Positions 13,688 through 15,231 of a DNA stretch of 15,231 nucleotides are shown one piece after another; position 1 is the stretch's first letter; each line of letters starts with the position of its first letter. A program made the position numbers and the translations under genes. This DNA is from Bacteroidetes bacterium UBA4414 (lineage in GTDB: Bacteria > Bacteroidota > Bacteroidia > Chitinophagales > Chitinophagaceae), in NCBI GenBank assembly GCA_002389765.1, contig DGQM01000002.1, positions 1 through 15,231 on the forward strand, given 5' to 3'. The notes under the pieces were generated by a model that worked only from the letters and a program-made list of their open reading frames with translations, had not been told where the DNA came from and made no database searches.

Positions 13688-15231
13688 CTAAAATTTAAAA
13701 TTGTAAGAAATAGATGGTACCCATTTAAATAGCGATGTCTGAACAGCCTCTGTTTTAGAAGGATCACTCTCACTTTGTCTGAATGTTATTGTATAAGCAT
13801 TCTCTCTGCCGTAGGCATTATACAGGCCAAGCGAAAGCTCTGACGTAAATTTCCTTCCGGGTTTAGACAACTGATATGTTGCACCCAAATCAAGCCTGTG
13901 GTATGCGGGCATCCTGTATCCGTTACGTTCTGTATAGTAGAACACCACATTACCATCTACCTCATATTTACCACTCGGGAACGACACTGCATTGCCGGTA
14001 TAATACACCCAGGTACCTGATACCACCCATCGTTTAGACAACTGATACATTGCCACAACAGATAAGTCGTGTGTTCTGTCTTGTCTGGCTACGTACCAAT
14101 CGTTATTATTTATCCCGTTTATCTGCTTTTCAGTTCTTGATAATGTATATGAAATCCATCCTGTGAATTTGCCGGTAGATTTTTTCAGCATCAACTCCAG
14201 CCCATACGCTCTGCCTTTCCCAAACAATAATTGCGTTTCAATAGCATCTTGCATAAAAACATCTGCGCCGTCTTTATAGTCAATCTGGTTCTGCATGGAT
14301 TTATAATAAGCCTCTGCACTCAGTTCAAACTTACCATCACTAAAATTGTGGAAATACCCAAGTGATAACTGGTCTGCTATTTCCGGTTTTATTATGTTGT
14401 TGCTTGGCACCCACTTATCAGTAGGACTCGAAGATGTGGAATTAGAGATAAGATGCAAATACTGCGTATTACGTGCATACCCGGCTTTAATAGAAGATGT
14501 TTCACCCAGCCTGTATGCAAGTCCCAATCTTGGCTCCGGATTTACATAGGTCTTTACAAACTCTCCCGAGCTATAATTTAACGTATCTGTTATTCGCTGC
14601 TGTTCATCCAGTTCGTAATATTTACCCGGCCCCAATACAGAAAATGCGCTAATCCTTAAACCCGCATCAACATTTAGCTTATCAGCAAGCTTCCAGTTAT
14701 CAGATACATACACCGCATTTTCCCAAGCATATCTTTTTTGTTCGCTGATGCTGTTTATACTCGATTGTCCTGAAGCTTCTATAACGCCGGGTGTGATTGT
14801 ATGATAAATTGAATTCAGCCCGGCTTTTATGCCGTGTTTTGAATTGCCATATAACTGAAAATCCTGTTTCAGGTTCCAGTCCTCTATCCTCGACTTTATA
14901 TTAATATCTGATGCAGATGTGTTGATGCCTATATTATAATCATAGTTACTATATATAAGGCTGGTATTTGAAAACGCTTTATTGCCCAGTTGGTGATTCC
15001 AACGCAATGTACCTGTCGCATTTCCCCAATCTATACCAAATGCATCTCCTACACCCAGCACATCCCTTCCAAAATAACCGGATAAATACAGCCTGTCTTT
15101 GTCTCCCAATTTATAGTTTGCCTTTGCATTGATATCGTAGAAGTACAGCTTGTTATTATTTAAAGCACTGTCATTTGATAATTTCAGAAACAAGTCTGCA
15201 TAGGTACGTCTGCCGGTTATCAAAAAAGAGC
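13688..15231 (-). CDS. TonB-dependent outer-membrane receptor, C-terminal part
   Basis: Partial: the frame is open to the right window edge, so the first visible codons (SFLITGRRTYADLFLKLSND) are internal plug sequence and not a start. About 514 codons are seen. The rest is a porin-like beta-barrel of amphipathic strands (KDRLYLSGYFGRD, LDLGATYQLSKPGR) ending in the aromatic C-terminus SYNFKF, as required for outer-membrane barrel assembly. The receptor should move a bound nutrient across the outer membrane using TonB/ExbBD energy. GRRTYADLF and the downstream DUF4249 gene are typical of the Bacteroidota receptor class with an N-terminal carboxypeptidase-regulatory-like domain, which would lie outside the window. 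Substrate unknown. Confidence 0.93.
   Translation of the reverse strand, partial: SFLITGRRTYADLFLKLSNDSALNNNKLYFYDINAKANYKLGDKDRLYLSGYFGRDVLGVGDAFGIDWGNATGTLRWNHQLGNKAFSNTSLIYSNYDYNIGINTSASDINIKSRIEDWNLKQDFQLYGNSKHGIKAGLNSIYHTITPGVIEASGQSSINSISEQKRYAWENAVYVSDNWKLADKLNVDAGLRISAFSVLGPGKYYELDEQQRITDTLNYSSGEFVKTYVNPEPRLGLAYRLGETSSIKAGYARNTQYLHLISNSTSSSPTDKWVPSNNIIKPEIADQLSLGYFHNFSDGKFELSAEAYYKSMQNQIDYKDGADVFMQDAIETQLLFGKGRAYGLELMLKKSTGKFTGWISYTLSRTEKQINGINNNDWYVARQDRTHDLSVVAMYQLSKRWVVSGTWVYYTGNAVSFPSGKYEVDGNVVFYYTERNGYRMPAYHRLDLGATYQLSKPGRKFTSELSLGLYNAYGRENAYTITFRQSESDPSKTEAVQTSLFKWVPSISYNFKF

Overview
The window looks like a piece of a Bacteroidota chromosome, most likely from the Chitinophagaceae/Sphingobacteria side. 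The grounds are a TonB-dependent receptor paired with a DUF4249 lipoprotein, a long DUF4175 membrane/coiled-coil protein, A-rich start regions mostly without a Shine-Dalgarno, a TAnnTTTG-type promoter element before mutS2, and an IS1595-type transposase with the form common in that phylum. Family names come from reading the translated sequences; no database search was run.

Layout. (1) 1-1560 is an AT-rich accessory stretch. It holds the 5' end of a frameshifted IS1595-family transposase (minus), a 115-nt nested inverted-repeat element, and three small plus-strand genes: a zinc-ribbon membrane protein, a 25-aa membrane micropeptide and an unrecognised 108-aa protein. A strong hairpin terminator follows. 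(2) 1580-7209 holds two divergent core-type genes: the DUF4175 protein (minus) and a MutS2 that stops before the usual Smr domain (plus). (3) 7210-8275 is a small AT-rich island. A 52-aa two-helix membrane protein and an orphan EF-Tu domain-III-like protein (both minus) lie between two mirror-image clusters of 24-bp perfect palindromes. One cluster begins 9 nt after the mutS2 stop and the other about 10 nt after the mocR stop. (4) 8276-12888 has a MocR-type regulator (minus) divergent from a tightly packed plus-strand operon: EamA/DMT exporter, branched-chain aminotransferase, GNAT acetyltransferase and a DinB-like DUF1572 protein. (5) 12891-15231 is a minus-strand pair, the DUF4249 lipoprotein and the C-terminal part of its TonB-dependent receptor, which runs off the right edge.

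How the parts relate. The MocR regulator, EamA exporter and branched-chain aminotransferase fit an amino-acid or PLP-linked sensing, export and transamination module (inference from context). The TonB receptor and DUF4249 lipoprotein form an outer-membrane uptake pair of unknown substrate.

The least explained part is the palindrome system at 7219-7370 and 8120-8265. Two palindrome classes differ only by symmetric A-to-G/T-to-C changes that keep pairing. They come with shared AT-rich tails and are placed at the 3' ends of two unrelated genes.
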